Assembly (NCBI RefSeq): GCF_052324685.1
Contig: NW_027506875.1
Location: forward strand, 26,001 to 90,000
Length of the DNA stretch: 64,000 nucleotides
Direction of reading: 5' to 3'
Origin: Brachyhypopomus gauderio
Lineage: Eukaryota > Chordata > Actinopteri > Gymnotiformes > Hypopomidae
The notes below the pieces were generated by a model. The model worked only from the letters and a program-made list of their open reading frames with translations. It did no database searches and was not told the DNA's origin. Positions 1-11,281 of the stretch are shown piece by piece (position 1 is the stretch's first letter; the number at the start of each line of letters is the position of its first letter). Both the position numbers and the translations under genes were made by a program.

Positions 1-175
1 AGAGAGCGACGCATCACTGGACTCGCTATCAGTTCGTTGTGTGTTAAGAAGCATTCTAAGCTGGTGCTCATATTTCTACTAGAGCCCTTTATTGATTGTT
101 TTGGTTGTCAGAGATGGATAATAAAGAACACAACGTGCAACCTCCGCCTCCGGCTGCCTCTATTCCCGCGTTACA
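1..175 (+). mobile_element. 3' part of an LTR (probable Gypsy type), cut by window start
   Basis: The segment has a polyadenylation signal AATAAA at 120-125 and stops at GTTACA (170-175), an ending shared with the LTR that ends at 54315. From 176 on the sequence matches 16807 onward, where no LTR is present, so 175/176 is an insertion boundary. The 5' part and the TSD partner lie outside the window, so the family is inferred from the end structure only. Confidence 0.4.
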
Positions 176-1001
176 CCTAGCCACTCAAACACACTCCGGC
201 ACACTCTGACAGTACTCTCTGAACAGGTGAACTTAATGTGACATTCTCTAAACTTTTGAAAGCACATATCCAATTGTTCATTGTTTCAGTACTTTTTTTG
301 CACATTTGCACATGATTTGCACATGATTATTACTTATTAGAATAACATGATCTTCAGATTAACTTCTTGAGCTTGAGATTAAACCAACGTGTAATGTGCT
401 TTCAATTCTAAAACATTGCTTAAAAATGTAGATTACAGCCCTAATGTGGCATCTTGTTTTGAAAGCCTGCTCAGTGTTCTCCTAAACCAAAGTGAGTGTA
501 GTGGCCCTTCTGTACCACTAGAGGGCACAACCGTTTACCATGTGTACTGTCCTCTATTCACATAAGGGATGATGTGACTTGACAGTCAGATAAACACCTT
601 TCTTCAACCACGACTCTGAAGACACTTGTCTATTTGTTCACAGGTTTAATGATTTGAAGCAAACCTTTAATTAACATGATTGTCTGCTTAGCTACACATT
701 TATCATAAACAACACCTCCATCGCACGCGTTCTCTCTAATTACAGAGACCAGTATATGTACCGTATAGTTCGCATTCTAAGAGATGACGTTTAACAGTCA
801 TTTATCAATTTAGCTGACACTGTGAACAATACTAATAAACATAAAAATATTAACATGTACTGAAGGAGATTTATGAATAAACATAAAATATATATTGATA
901 CATACAGAGGATGCCACCAACGAGTAGGATGAAAACAGATCTGAAGCGATGAACTGGAGATGGCTAACTTCTCTACCGTGTGCTAAAGCAAACATGTGCT
1001 G

Positions 1002-2728
1002 TAGTGATGTGTCGGTCGCGAACGAACCGGTTCAAAGAGCCGGCTCTTTTAAGTGAACGACGAGAGCTGGTTCCTATGGTGTGATTTTTGTTTCAATAGT
1101 TCCACAAAAGCAAAAGTAAATCCAAGAGCAGAAAGTATATGTTATGAATGCAAAACAGAAAAAAATATATCAAAAGTATATTTTTTAAATTAATGGCCCG
1201 ATTAACGTAATTTAAAAACCAGGACATTTCCACAGTTTTAAAAAATATCCCGGGACGCCCGGGACAGGACGTGAAATACGGACATGTCCCGGGAAATACG
1301 GACGTTTGGTCACCCTACCTATTTTTCATAAGAGTTTGTTTTACCGCAAAATATGAGAACTTCAAAACGGCGAATTTCGCCGCAAGGTGACAGATTTTCA
1401 TGCCTGCATCCAGTTCACTAAAATTTTTAAAAGCTCGCGCTGGTGAAGTGTGCTAAATATTAACCGCCATGCTTAATCTAGTTATTATGTACATTTGCAA
1501 TATCTACAGACCATTTACCAATTAACTAAAACCTTTGTATAAACTTTAATGGTAAAACTCAGTTTACATGCTACTGTGAAACAGAACCACCGCGTTCCGC
1601 CATGTTTGAAAAAGCTAGGAAGCTGGTGGGGTGGGCGTGGCTTGGTCCCAGAGGCGGTCTCAGAGCTCTGTGTCAGTCCGGAATCAGTGACCAATGGAGA
1701 TTGCAGAGGAACGCCTTCATCTAAGACCCGCCCACACGTGAAATGTGTTCCAAAAGTCAGAAGCAAAAAACGAAGCAGAAGCAAAGAGAGATTCCAGAAG
1801 CAAAAGACCTTACTGGGAAAATCCAAAAAAACAAAAACAATGGAACCAAAAACTTGTCAAAATGCAAACGAAAATAAGTTTCAAATAACCAATTATATTA
1901 AAAAAATATACTTTTGATATATTTTTTTCTGTTTTGCATTCATAACATACTTTCTGCTCTTGGATTTACTTTTGCTTTTGTGGAACTATTGAAACAAAAA
2001 TCACTCCATAGGTTCCCCTCTAACTGTGCGTTCACACCGAAAGCGACGAGAGCGACACGATGACCGTGAGCGACACCCAGCGACGCGACGCGACCGTGAG
2101 CGACACCCAGCGACGCGACGCGACGCGATCGTGACGCGAACTTTATGCAAATGAGCAGTGGCGCGCGGCGGCGACTACCAATCAGAAAGTAGGTTTGCAC
2201 CCTCCTCCGAAACCGCACCTCTGACTTTGGTTCCTACTGATTATTTGTTCCGATTGCAAAATGGAGGAGAGATTGATAGTGGCGGTCTCTGGATGTCCCG
2301 CACTTTACGATGTGTCCCTGTTATTGGTTATGATTTTTTAAATTCCTGTTTGATCTTCGAGTCTGGGATAAAAAGTTAAAAATGTACATAAACATTTTAG
2401 GTTTATATACTATATGTGTTTTATACACACACTGTTTTTTACACGCACTCCTTTATAATCGTGTGTCCTGTCATCAATAGATTAAAATAAATAAATACTG
2501 CGTCCTGCTTTAAAAACCGTGATTTGCATATCTGTCACGTGCTGCATGCCGGCGATGTTGGACATGCCCCCACGCGACGCGATGCTGGCGACTCGGCGAC
2601 AGAGAGTCAAATTACGTTCGCCACCCCCTCAAATAAGGAGCCATTTGGGAGCCGAAAGAGCCGACTCTTTATGAGAAGCTGAGCCAAAAGATCCGGCTCC
2701 CTAAAAAGAGCCGAAATTCCCATCACTA
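1002..2728. mobile_element. Non-autonomous hAT element with 8-bp TSD
   Basis: The element starts TAGTGATG and ends CATCACTA, and is flanked by the perfect 8-bp TSD ATGTGCTG (994-1001 and 2729-2736). Subterminal sequence is rich in AGAGCCGGCTCTTT-like motifs. A second, internal inverted repeat of roughly 110 bp (1082-1190 against 1895-2007) sits inside. No transposase is encoded; the short open frames around 1515-1917 resemble no known protein. It also carries a Harbinger miniature at 2024-2608. Confidence 0.85.
2024..2608. mobile_element. Harbinger-derived miniature element (internal deletion of the 19.75-26.1 kb element)
   Basis: The left end (CTGTGCGTTCACACCG) and about 300 bases after it are the reverse complement of 25830-26115. 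The right 300 bases are the reverse complement of 19760-20040. It is therefore the two ends of the long Harbinger element joined together. The left junction has the sequence TAA (2021-2023), typical of PIF/Harbinger target sites; the right boundary is less certain. The start of the MADF gene is still recognisable at 2261-2310 (codons for MEERLIVAVSGCP). Confidence 0.75.
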
Positions 2729-3290
2729 ATGTGCTGTGGTCAACTTCCTGTATGACCTCAGTTTTAACAGAAAATGGAAACATATTCTAAGACTCGCCAC
2801 AAGATGGTGCTATTCACTAAGACAAAAACATTAACGGTTACATTGAACTTGTAACAGCACACCATGAGACAATGTTTATTCAACACTGTGTGCCTTTGCT
2901 GGGCTTTATAATATATTGTACATTAGAATATTTCTGCTGTTCTGTATTGAACAGTTAGTTTGCTCTCTAATGAAAAGTTATGAAGGTTATTTGCTCTGCA
3001 AAGAGCAACTATAAAGGTCACTGGCCTTTCATGCGCTGAGCAGGTGTGTTAGCAAAGGTTCCCAGACCCTGAGTACCTCAGTAAACCGGTGACAGAATAT
3101 TATTACTGTACTTCTAAGACTTAAGTTGTGTCATTAACACATTTACAAATATAATTAGAAATACAACTGTAGTGTACATTTTCCTTGGTCGACTGTGTAG
3201 GGAAGAAAAACCAAACTTGATTACTGGACCAGACCAGAGGACCATCAGGAATGAGAAGATACCAAGAACGATGAACCTATAACTCAGACA

Positions 3291-3558
3291 GATGACCACT
3301 ATGGTGAAGACCACTATGGTGATGACCACTATAATAATGATGACCACTATGGTGATGAAGACCATTATGATGATGAAGACCTCTATGGTGATGAAGACCA
3401 CTATGGTAAAGACCACTATGGTGATGAAGACCTCTATGGTAAAGACCACTATGGTGATGAAGACCACTATGGTGATGAAGACCTCTATGGTGAAGACCAC
3501 TATGGTGAAGACCACTATGGTGATGAAGACCACTATAGTGATGAAGACTATGGTGATG
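3291..3558. repeat. Minisatellite of 6-bp-multiple units (GACCACTATGGTGATGAA type)
   Basis: Units of 12 and 18 bases, variants of GAC-CAC-TAT-GGT-GAT-GAA, repeat about 16 times. Because unit lengths are multiples of three, long frames stay open on both strands. The plus frame beginning about 3250 would encode an acidic Asp/His/Tyr/Gly/Glu repeat ending at a stop after GDAT. No splice signal or neighbour proves that it is an exon, so it is annotated as a repeat. Confidence 0.85.
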
Positions 3559-3820
3559 CTACATAAGGATTCTTTAGCTGGATCGCTGTGGGAAGTATGT
3601 GTCATAAATTATTTTATATGTTTCAGAAAATTGAACTCAGCAACATCAGAAGCAGTGTATACTGCTGTGTTGTCATAGGTAACCCACAACAGGTCGACTC
3701 TACGTGCAGGTATGAGTTGCATTTACAAATCCAAACTTTCACATATCAAACAAACCCATGAACCCACATTCAGCAGACCACCCAACAGATGATGGGAAGG
3801 TGAATGGAGAGACTGCAGAA

Positions 3821-3996
3821 GAACAGGTCAGAACAGGTCTGAACAGGTCAGAACAGATCAGAACAGGTTTGAACAGATCTGAACAGATCTGAACAGGTCA
3901 GAACAGATCTGAACAGATCTGAACAGGTCAGAACAGGTCTGAACAGGTCAGAACAGGTCTGAACAGGTCTGAGCAGGTCAGAACAGGTCTGATCAG
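3821..3996. repeat. 10-bp minisatellite (GAACAGGTCA / GAACAGATCT)
   Basis: About 17 tandem copies of a 10-base unit alternating between GAACAGGTCA, GAACAGGTCT and GAACAGATCT. It is too short in period and too uniform to have spacers. Confidence 0.9.
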
Positions 3997-5862
3997 ATGA
4001 GCTCTTAGTCACTTGCTGATGTAGAAGGCTTCCACCACAGTTTCACTCTTCTTTTTAGTTTTCTATATATGATTTTAAGTACATTTAATGAAGGTATATA
4101 GTGCCTTTCAAGGAACCCTAGATTACTTTACAATAAACATACAGAATTTGTACTGCCAGTCAGACAACATATTCTCAACCAGAAGAATCAGACCCCTGGG
4201 GGACTGAATCAGGTGCAGAGAGGGGAGAGAGAACACCACCAAGGACAGAACACCACCCACCACTGGACATACAAACACACAATCACAGCCACTTACACAA
4301 GAACATCTTTGTTAGGGCAGTCAGCACTGGGCCTATAGCCACACAAGGACAACATTATTAGGGCAGACACACAATCATTCTCAACTACCAGGACAATTCT
4401 CCCAACATCCATGTTAACCTGTTATTAACATGCACATAAGTTATCCTGGGGAACTGGAAGAAAAGCCACGGTAAGGCAAGCTAGGTTTATTAAAACAGCA
4501 CCTTTCATACACACTGGCAATACAAAGTGCTTTACATCATAAAAGAAGCTTAAGACCCAAGGTCTATCACCTTAGGAAGGTCATTGCCCACAAAATACAA
4601 TACATAAAAATTAAAAACAAGATTTTAAAGGAATAAAAATAGAAATGAAAATCAATTAATTAATTTAAAGAAATCAAATAAAATTAATTTTTTAATTAAG
4701 ATAAAAGGATAATTAAAGATGATAAGTAAAACATCAATTAGAAATTGAGAGAAATTAAAATAAGAAAATAAGTGTAAGTAAAAGTTGCTGCCTCTCCTTA
4801 CTTAGATCTTACCTTTGGCAGGACTAACTGATTAGTTCCTATACCTACGATTCCTGCCTGGCTCATAGCTCTGCAGCATGTCAGATAGATAAGGGGAGAC
4901 AAGGGGAGATCATGAACCTCCAGCCTTCTACAGGTGAGCTCCAGTGCAGAACCATGATCTATACCTATACCTGGACCTGGACCTGTACCTGGTCTCCTGT
5001 GGGTCGAGGCCCACATGAAAGACCAGGATGTTGCTGGTATACATATGTAGCTATTTTGCTGCCAAACCAGGACATATTCTGTAAATATCACACTATTTGC
5101 AAACAACCAAAATAAAATTTGCAAAAACAAATAAAAACATGACTTACAAATACAAAATGTGATAGTTGTAAATTCATTTGTGATTTTCAAACAAATGCAG
5201 AGCTGCTTTCTAAAACATCACACTTAACAAGCAAATATAACATCAAAATATTCTCATATACATGTTCCACAACTGTAGTGTGTGGATCACGGGACGTTTG
5301 GCACACTTGTAGCGGGAGTAACTTTCTGTTGAGATTTTCACAAACACACACGGCCATCGTACAAATATGTACTGCTGCTCTGACAGGGTATAAGCTCATC
5401 AATCACAGAACAGCACAATATTCATTTATAATGGCAGTTCACAATGTTCTGGGTTGCTTTATGTGGAATGAACAAAACACAGAGTGTGGCATACACACAG
5501 AACAGACTAATGGAGTTCTAGTGAGGGTAGCAGGAAAATATCTTCATATTCAGCTATAAGTTCAGAACTGTGAGAAGTGAGTATCTGTCAAACTAAAATG
5601 TTAAAAGACGTCATGTCAGATATCTTCCTCTTTCCTGCTGTGAGGGGGGGGGGCAGACCCTCTAACACAGAACAGCATAAGTGCAATGAAGCGTTATTAG
5701 TTTTTGTATTTTTTGGCAAATTGTAATTGTATTTTTAAACTATTAAGAGCCTGACCATCCAGTCCTGCCCCTCGATGACAACCCTACACAACAGGTGAGT
5801 TATGACCATCTAAGGAATACATTGGTATCGGGGTGTCCAACGTGAGGCCCGTGTTCAAACTT
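3997..5862. other. No gene seen; fragments of retroposon tails
   Basis: Two stretches (about 4085-4135 and 4488-4545) resemble the 3' tails of fish LINE/SINE elements, with wording such as CTTTCATACACACTGGCAAT before AAAGTGCTTTACATCA. 4935-4995 has short CTGGACCTGGACCTGTACCT repeats. 5645-5655 is a G run. The open frames here are short and have no family features. Confidence 0.5.
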
Positions 5863-6596
5863 TCACTGGCCCACTAACTCACTTAATCTGTTCTTAATCT
5901 CAGCACACCACTGGTCCCCAAACTGCTGTTTGTACATGTCTGCCACGTTATCTTTTACCAACTCAAACCTCCTGCTTCGCTCTATTCTGTTACGTTTGTC
6001 CTCTTTTATCCACTTTTCCTTGGCAAAATGATCCACATACACTTCATTGTCATTCATGTGATCTATGATGTCATTCACGTTGGAAACATTGTCACCAATT
6101 TCAATGTTTGGATTGAACATAAGAAACAGATTGTTACGCAGTTCCGCACAATATATACCATACACCACTGCATTGCTATTTACATAGAATTCCTCCTCAT
6201 CGAAGTGAACAATCATGTTTGTGCTGATTTCACATACTGTGTTGTTATCAAGACCGTGGTTACCTAATTCATTTATTAATGTGTCAATGTCGTCTTGATT
6301 GGGATTAAATGCATGTTGCCTTTTATAAAAAAAATCCTTCAGTAATTCTTTATGAAATGTAAGGATGTCATTGTTGAAGACGTGTTCGCCTCGATTAGAT
6401 CTTCTAAGTTCTTCCTTCAGTGGTTGATTAAATGCAAAGTCTGGCTTGATAAGTCTGATGATTTCTTGAACTTTATCGGTGATATTTTCCAGAGTTTTCA
6501 CTTTGTCTATTGGCTTTGTCTGTTTGCCTTTTTGTTGGCCTTTTTTGCTTTTATTTACATTCTGAATATAGTCAGCAATGTACCCCAGCCTGACCT
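5863..6596 (-). CDS. Terminal exon of an unrecognised gene
   Basis: An open frame of about 244 codons follows a good splice acceptor on the minus strand (pyrimidine-rich GCTTTTCCCAACAG ending at 6597). It starts in phase with the exon at 6710-6791: the upstream exon leaves one base (G), and AG completes a Glu codon. The protein begins EVRLGYIADYIQ, has a Lys/Gln-rich basic stretch, then a mostly helical, Asn-, Asp- and Glu-rich body with KPDFAFNQPLKEELRR, and ends NRLSELVGQ. There is no signal peptide, membrane segment or transposase motif. I do not recognise the family. The length and clean frame in a decayed region argue for a real coding exon. Confidence 0.55.
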
Positions 6597-6709
6597 CTGT
6601 TGGGAAAAGCATTAACACAATAAATAAACATAAATAAAATAAAACAACACTGCTTAAATAACAATGAATAAGAATACAATCAGAACAGATAATCTGAGAT
6701 GTCTGACAC

Positions 6710-6791
6710 CTGTTATGTCCTGCAGTCCCGCTGATCCCGTCTGTCCTTCTGAGGCTGCAGATGTCTGTGTTTTCTCAGGAATGGCCAACAT
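6710..6791 (-). CDS. Candidate upstream exon of the unrecognised gene
   Basis: On the minus strand an acceptor (TTTCTGTCTGTCTACAG) precedes ATG TTG GCC ATT, and a GT donor (ACAG|GTGTCA) follows 82 bases later. The reading MLAIPEKTQTSAASEG... uses a frame that leaves one base, which matches the phase of the exon at 5863-6596. The exon may start at this ATG or continue from a further 5' exon that would lie in or beyond the minisatellite. The support is splice signals plus phase only. Confidence 0.4.
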
Positions 6792-6849
6792 CTGTAGACA
6801 GACAGAAACTCAGGAACATTTACCAGCCTCCATGTTTCCAACCAACTTG

Positions 6850-6946
6850 CATGAGGGTAAGTACATGAGGGTAAGTAAATACATGAGGGTAAGTAAATAC
6901 ATGAGGGTAAGTACATGAGGGTAAGTAAATACATGAGGGTAAATAC
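6850..6946. repeat. ACATGAGGGTAAGT minisatellite, first block
   Basis: Tandem units of 14 (TACATGAGGGTAAG) and 18 bases (TAAATACATGAGGGTAAG). The array is interrupted by the hAT element starting at 6947 and resumes at 10345. Confidence 0.9.
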
Positions 6947-7385
6947 TAGGGATGCAAATGATTAATCGACTTTCGATTAATTGTCGATTAAGACGTTACT
7001 CGATCAAAATGTATTAATCACGATTAATCATTAGAGAGCGCTCCTGTATTAACTTGAACAGAGCGTAAGAACGAGAGGTGAACACGTGTCGCGAAAGACC
7101 AGAGTGGAAAACAAAATGAAGCGGGCGAAAAGACGTGCGGTGTGGGACCATTTTGAAGCGTGTTCGGGAAACGAGGCAGAAACTGCGTAATCCAGAAAAT
7201 CCCAAGGAGGGAAACTTTATTTTCCACGCAACTCAAACAACAGCACTGTTCTCTCCCCCTCCCCTGGCGCGCGCAGGCGCCTCTCCCCCAGTGTCACTTA
7301 AAGGGCCAAGTGCCTGTCTGTTAGGGAACTCGCTGCGAGGAGTAGTAGTCGCTACAGTTTCAACATTGTTAATTTAGGCAAAGAA

Positions 7386-7822
7386 GTCAAATGTTCTGTG
7401 TGTAATGCGGTATTGAAGTACAACAGTTCCACTAGCTCACTCAATTATCATTTGAACACCATGCATGCAGCTGTCCTGCATATCACCAGTGCACCTGGTC
7501 AACCTAAAATCACAGCTACACTGGGAAGGCGAGCGTTTTCGAAGCTCGCTACAAAAAAATACGAGTGAGCTAAAAACAAAGCTATCTACTGCTACTACTG
7601 TAGCCCTTACAACAGATTGTTGGACGGCTCTAACAACAGAAAGTTACATTACCGTGACGTGCCACTACACTGACGAGAACTGGCAGCTAAAATCTGCAGT
7701 GCTGATTACGACGAACATGTCGGATAGACACACCGCTGACAGTTTAACTGACAAGCTCAATGATGTTGTGGAAACTTGGGCACTCTCCGGTCGCGTTACA
7801 GCATGTGTTCACTACAAAGTAG
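7386..7822 (+). pseudogene. hAT transposase relic with BED zinc finger
   Basis: One frame (from 7386) encodes a BED-type finger, with Cys pair in VKCSVCNAV and His pair in NYHLNTMH, and stops near 7567. A different frame (7465-7822) encodes SELKTKLSTATTVALTTDCW and onward, matching the hAT/ZBED1-like catalytic region and including its first Asp (TTDCW). The two parts are out of frame and the C-terminal half with the dimerisation domain is missing. The nested hAT at 7820 cuts the remainder. It is a broken copy. Confidence 0.7.
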
Positions 7823-8013
7823 GGCTGCACGATTAATCGTATTTTTATCGTTATCGCGATGTGAAGTTTCACGATAAACACATCGAAAGAGCCACGATAA
7901 CTCCTTGAATAACAGCAAACTCTAATTGCGTTATCCTCGTCCAGCAATAGAGGGAGCTATTCGCGCTGCAGACTATGATCACGTGACGTAAGTAGGCAAG
8001 AGGCATAGTGAGG

Positions 8014-8287
8014 CAGAGTTGCCAGGTTCGCGGTTTTCACGCCAAATTGGGCTTGTTTGAAAATCCAGCCCCGGGTAAAAATTCTGGGGCCGCGGGGTGC
8101 GGTTTTTTGGGCTACTTTTGAGTTGGGCTACTGCGGAAGTTACAAGTCAACACTAAGAATCGATCGCGATATAATACTTAATTTGTCTCCAGTTCACACT
8201 CGCAACACCCCCCCCCCCCCCCCCCCCGCCGACAACTTACACTCGCAGATTTTGTGCGGAAAACTTTTGTAGGACCTGGCAACCCTG
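8014..8287. mobile_element. Small hAT-like MITE (third nesting level)
   Basis: Inverted ends CAGAGTTGCCAGGT and ACCTGGCAACCCTG, with imperfect 8-bp flanks TAGTGAGG and GAGTGGGG (6 of 8 match). It includes a run of about 19 C (8209-8227). Confidence 0.55.
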
Positions 8288-8461
8288 GAGTGGGGTGAAC
8301 ACGCTCATCAGACACGCGATTTGGTTTAAGCCTGGTTTACACTTGATGCGGCGCGAGGGTCCGGGAGGCGAAAATAACGTAATCGCGGTGGCTTCGCCCG
8401 TGTGCAATTGCCTCGCGCGCTGTCGATTCACGAGGTCGTGCACCTCTCGAATTTTGTACGT

Positions 8462-9100
8462 TCTTTTCTCGGCGCAATGAGAACAGTCATGTTTGCAGGG
8501 TTCATACACCTATACAAGGTGGAATTCAAGCACTTGTATGTCACTTTCAAGGTCCATTTCAATAATTCCCAGCACGTTATTGAATTAAATATTTATACAT
8601 ATACTCTAATGATTCGAAATAATTCGCTTTTTTATCACATTATTTAATGTTATTATTTATTTAAAGTTCGCGCGCGCCGCGTCTCGGCGCAATGAGAACA
8701 GTCATGTTTGCAGGGTTCATACACCTATACAAGGTGGAATTCAAGCACTTGTATGTCACTTTCAAGGTCCATTTCAATAATTCCCAGCACGTTATTGAAT
8801 TAAATATTTATACATATACTCTAATGATTCGAAATAATTCGCTTTTTTATCACATTATTTAATGTTATTATTTATTTAAAGTTCGCGCGCGCTGCGTCTC
8901 GGCGCTATGAGAACAGTCATGTTTGCAGGGTTCATACACCTATACAAGGTGGAATTCAAGCACTTGTATGTCACTTTCAAGGTCCATTTCAATAATTCCC
9001 AGCACGTTATTGAATTAAATATTTATACATATACTCTAAATGATTCGAAATAATTCGCTTTTTTATCACATTATTTAATGGATATTTATTTTCAAAACGC
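8462..9100. repeat. 215-bp tandem repeat, about 2.8 copies
   Basis: Copies begin with CGGCGCAATGAGAACAGTCA at about 8470, 8685 and 8900, an exact 215-base period. The unit ends in a CGCGCGC-rich segment. The same unit occurs once, in reverse, at about 33690-33880. Near-identity of the copies points to recent tandem amplification inside the nested hAT. Confidence 0.85.
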
Positions 9101-9958
9101 CCAATCTTAACGTCTTCACGTTCTCTCATGTTTCGTCCTGGAATTACAAGAGGCTCGTATTTGTTAACCTAATACAAGAGAATTGTTCAGTCAGACAGAT
9201 ATTTGTTGTGCAACGAAGTAGTTACAATTTCAAGCCTTTTCAAATACTTTAGCCTAAATTCCAGCACTTTTCAAACCTGAAACACAAAGCAACATTAAAA
9301 TTGGTCAGGTAAAAGTTCATTCCCCTGTATTTGAGGGGTGTTTTTTTTTATACTACTAGGCCTACATATCGTTTCGGACAACACTGCAAAGAATGTGACA
9401 CGGCAAGATTAAACGCTTCCGCCGGAGGTTAACGAGGTGTGCAGAGTCGCTCACTCGTGAAAGTATAAACCTAGATTGAATCTATTGTTGAATAAACCTG
9501 CAAAATATTTGGAATTATTCTGGATTCATTACACAGTAAAAAACAAAACAAATTAACGTGCTGCTGTTCAGAGAGACACTACATTTCTGTATTTTAATCT
9601 TAATTTATCGTGGTTCACATCGATATCGGGATATCCAACAACGTTATCGCACATCGCAATTCTAGTCCATATCGTGCACCCCTACTACAAAGCTAGAAAC
9701 ATTGTCCAAACATGGGCTCAATAATATTCTGTTTGGCTCTCTATTTAATTTCTTCTTTTTTTTAAACATTTTTTTAAATGTCTAATGTTTCAAATTGAAC
9801 TGAGCCGGTCCTTAATTTATTCCTTTTTTAAAATGAAAGAATGTATTTTGTTATACCATAAAAATTTCCTCATGCATAATTACTTGAACAATATATAATA
9901 TAATACAATATAATTATCATAATATAATATATACTTTTTGAACAAAGTGTTTTAACTA

Positions 9959-10191
9959 CACTGCTCAAAAAAATAAAGGGAACACTTAAAAACAACACAA
10001 TGTAACTCCAAGTCATCCACACTTCGTGTTCAGATAGGAAGCAACACTGATTGTGAATCAATTTCAACTGCTCTTGTGCAAATGGAACAGACAACAGGTA
10101 GAAATTAGAGATTTTCAACTGATTTCAAAGATTTTTATTAATTGAGATCTAGGATGTGTTATTTTAGTGTTCCCTTAATTTTTTTGAGCAG
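9959..10191. mobile_element. Tc1/mariner-type MITE
   Basis: Ends CACTGCTCAAAAAAATAAAG and TTAATTTTTTTGAGCAG with flanking TA (9957-9958, 10192-10193). The same insertion is present at 11982-12209 in the sister hAT, so it was in the source element before the two insertions. A related 3' end lies at 38368-38391. Confidence 0.85.
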
Positions 10192-10344
10192 TATATTTAG
10201 CTGATATTTTTAAAAGCCCTATTGAAACACAGGTGAATTCAGGTGAAATTCAGGTGAAAAACGCCGCTTATCGATTAATCGAAAGTCGATCGATAAGATC
10301 AGTCAACTAACGATTAATGAATTAATCGATAATTTGCATCCCTA

Positions 10345-10842
10345 GTAAATACACAAGGGTTAATACATGAGGGTAAGTAAATACATGAGGGTAAGTACAT
10401 GAGGGTAAGTAAATACATGAGGGTAAGTAAATACATGAGGGTTAATCCATGAGGGTAAGTAAATACATGAGGGTAAATACACAAGGGTTAATACATGAGG
10501 GTAAGTAAATACATGAGGGTAAATACATGAGGTTAAATACATATGGGTAAGTAAATACATGAGGGTAAGTACATGAGGGTAAGTAAATACATAAGGGTAA
10601 GTAAATACATGAGGGTAAGTACATGAGGGTAAGTAAATACATGAGGGTAAGTACATGAGGGTAAGTAAATACATGAGGGTAAGTACATGAGGGTAAGTAC
10701 ATGAGGGTAAGTAAATACATGAGGGTAAGTACATGAGGGTAAGTAAATACATGAGGGTAAGTACATGAGGGTAAGTAAATACATGAGGGTAAGTAAGTAC
10801 ATGAGGGTAAATTCATGAGGGTAAGTACATGAGGGTAAGTAC
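10345..10842. repeat. ACATGAGGGTAAGT minisatellite, second block
   Basis: About 30 units mixing the 14- and 18-base forms, with point variants such as ACACAAGGGTTAATA. The minus-strand frames reading repeated Tyr-Leu-Pro-Ser are products of the repeat, not genes. Confidence 0.9.
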
Positions 10843-11281
10843 TAGGGATGCAAATGATTAATCGACTTTCGATTAATTGTCGATTAAGACGTTACTCGAT
10901 CAAAATGTATTAATCACGATTAATCATTAGAGAGCGCTCCTGTATTAACTTGAACAGAGCGTAAGAACGAGAGGTGAACACGTGTCGCGAAAGACCAGAG
11001 TGGAAAACAAAATGAAGCGGGCGAAAAGACGTGCGGTGTGGGACCATTTTGAAGCGTGTTCGGGAAACGAGGCAGAAACTGCGTAATCCAGAAAATCCCA
11101 AGGAGGGAAACTTTATTTTCCACGCAACTCAAACAATAGCACTGTTCTCTTCCCCTCCCCTGGCGCGCGCAGGCGCCGCTCTCCCAGTGTCACTTAAAGG
11201 GCCAAGTGCCTGTCTGTTAGGGAATTCGCTGCGAGGAGTAGTAGTCGCTACAATTTCAACATTGTTAATTTAGGCAAAGAA

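Larger units (their letters stand above)
176..2993. repeat. Segmental duplication, copy A
   Basis: Bases 176-545 and about 2863-2993 are closely similar to blocks in 16807-19237 in the same order and orientation. Shared stretches include the CACTCCGGCACACTCTGAC region and the TTTGCTGGGCTTTATAATA region. Copy A contains about 2.3 kb between the shared blocks (including the hAT at 1002-2728) that copy B lacks. Copy A keeps uninterrupted sites for three elements inserted in copy B. No gene is seen in the unique part (546-1001). Confidence 0.8.
7820..9684. mobile_element. hAT element nested in the first hAT
   Basis: Termini TAGGGCTGCACGAT and ATCGTGCACCCCTA, with the 8-bp TSD CTACAAAG (7812-7819 and 9685-9692). 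The uninterrupted target is seen at 11705-11720 in the sister copy, which confirms the boundaries. It encodes no transposase. It contains the MITE at 8014-8287 and a 215-bp tandem repeat. Confidence 0.9.
6947..10344. mobile_element. hAT element, first insertion in the minisatellite
   Basis: It starts TAGGGATGCAAATG and ends ATTTGCATCCCTA, flanked by the perfect TSD GTAAATAC (6939-6946 and 10345-10352), itself a minisatellite sequence. The subterminal regions are rich in ATTAATCGA motifs. It holds a transposase relic (7386-7822), a second hAT (7820-9684) and a Tc1-type MITE (9959-10191). Without the nested hAT it is nearly identical to 10843-12349. It lacks most of a transposase and is non-autonomous. 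Confidence 0.9.

Noticed and set aside
1515..1917. Open frames on both strands inside the first hAT
   Set aside because: Overlapping frames without family motifs or splice logic in a non-autonomous element.
3114..3605. Minus-strand frame of repeated Ile/Val/Phe/Thr looking like a membrane protein
   Set aside because: It is the antisense of the GACCACTATGGTGATGAA minisatellite; hydrophobicity comes from the repeat composition.
3821..3996. CRISPR-like array
   Set aside because: Ten-base direct repeats without spacers in a vertebrate genome; it is a minisatellite.
10360..10816. Long minus-strand frames of repeated Tyr-Leu-Pro-Ser-Cys
   Set aside because: They are translations of the ACATGAGGGTAAGT minisatellite and differ in every frame.
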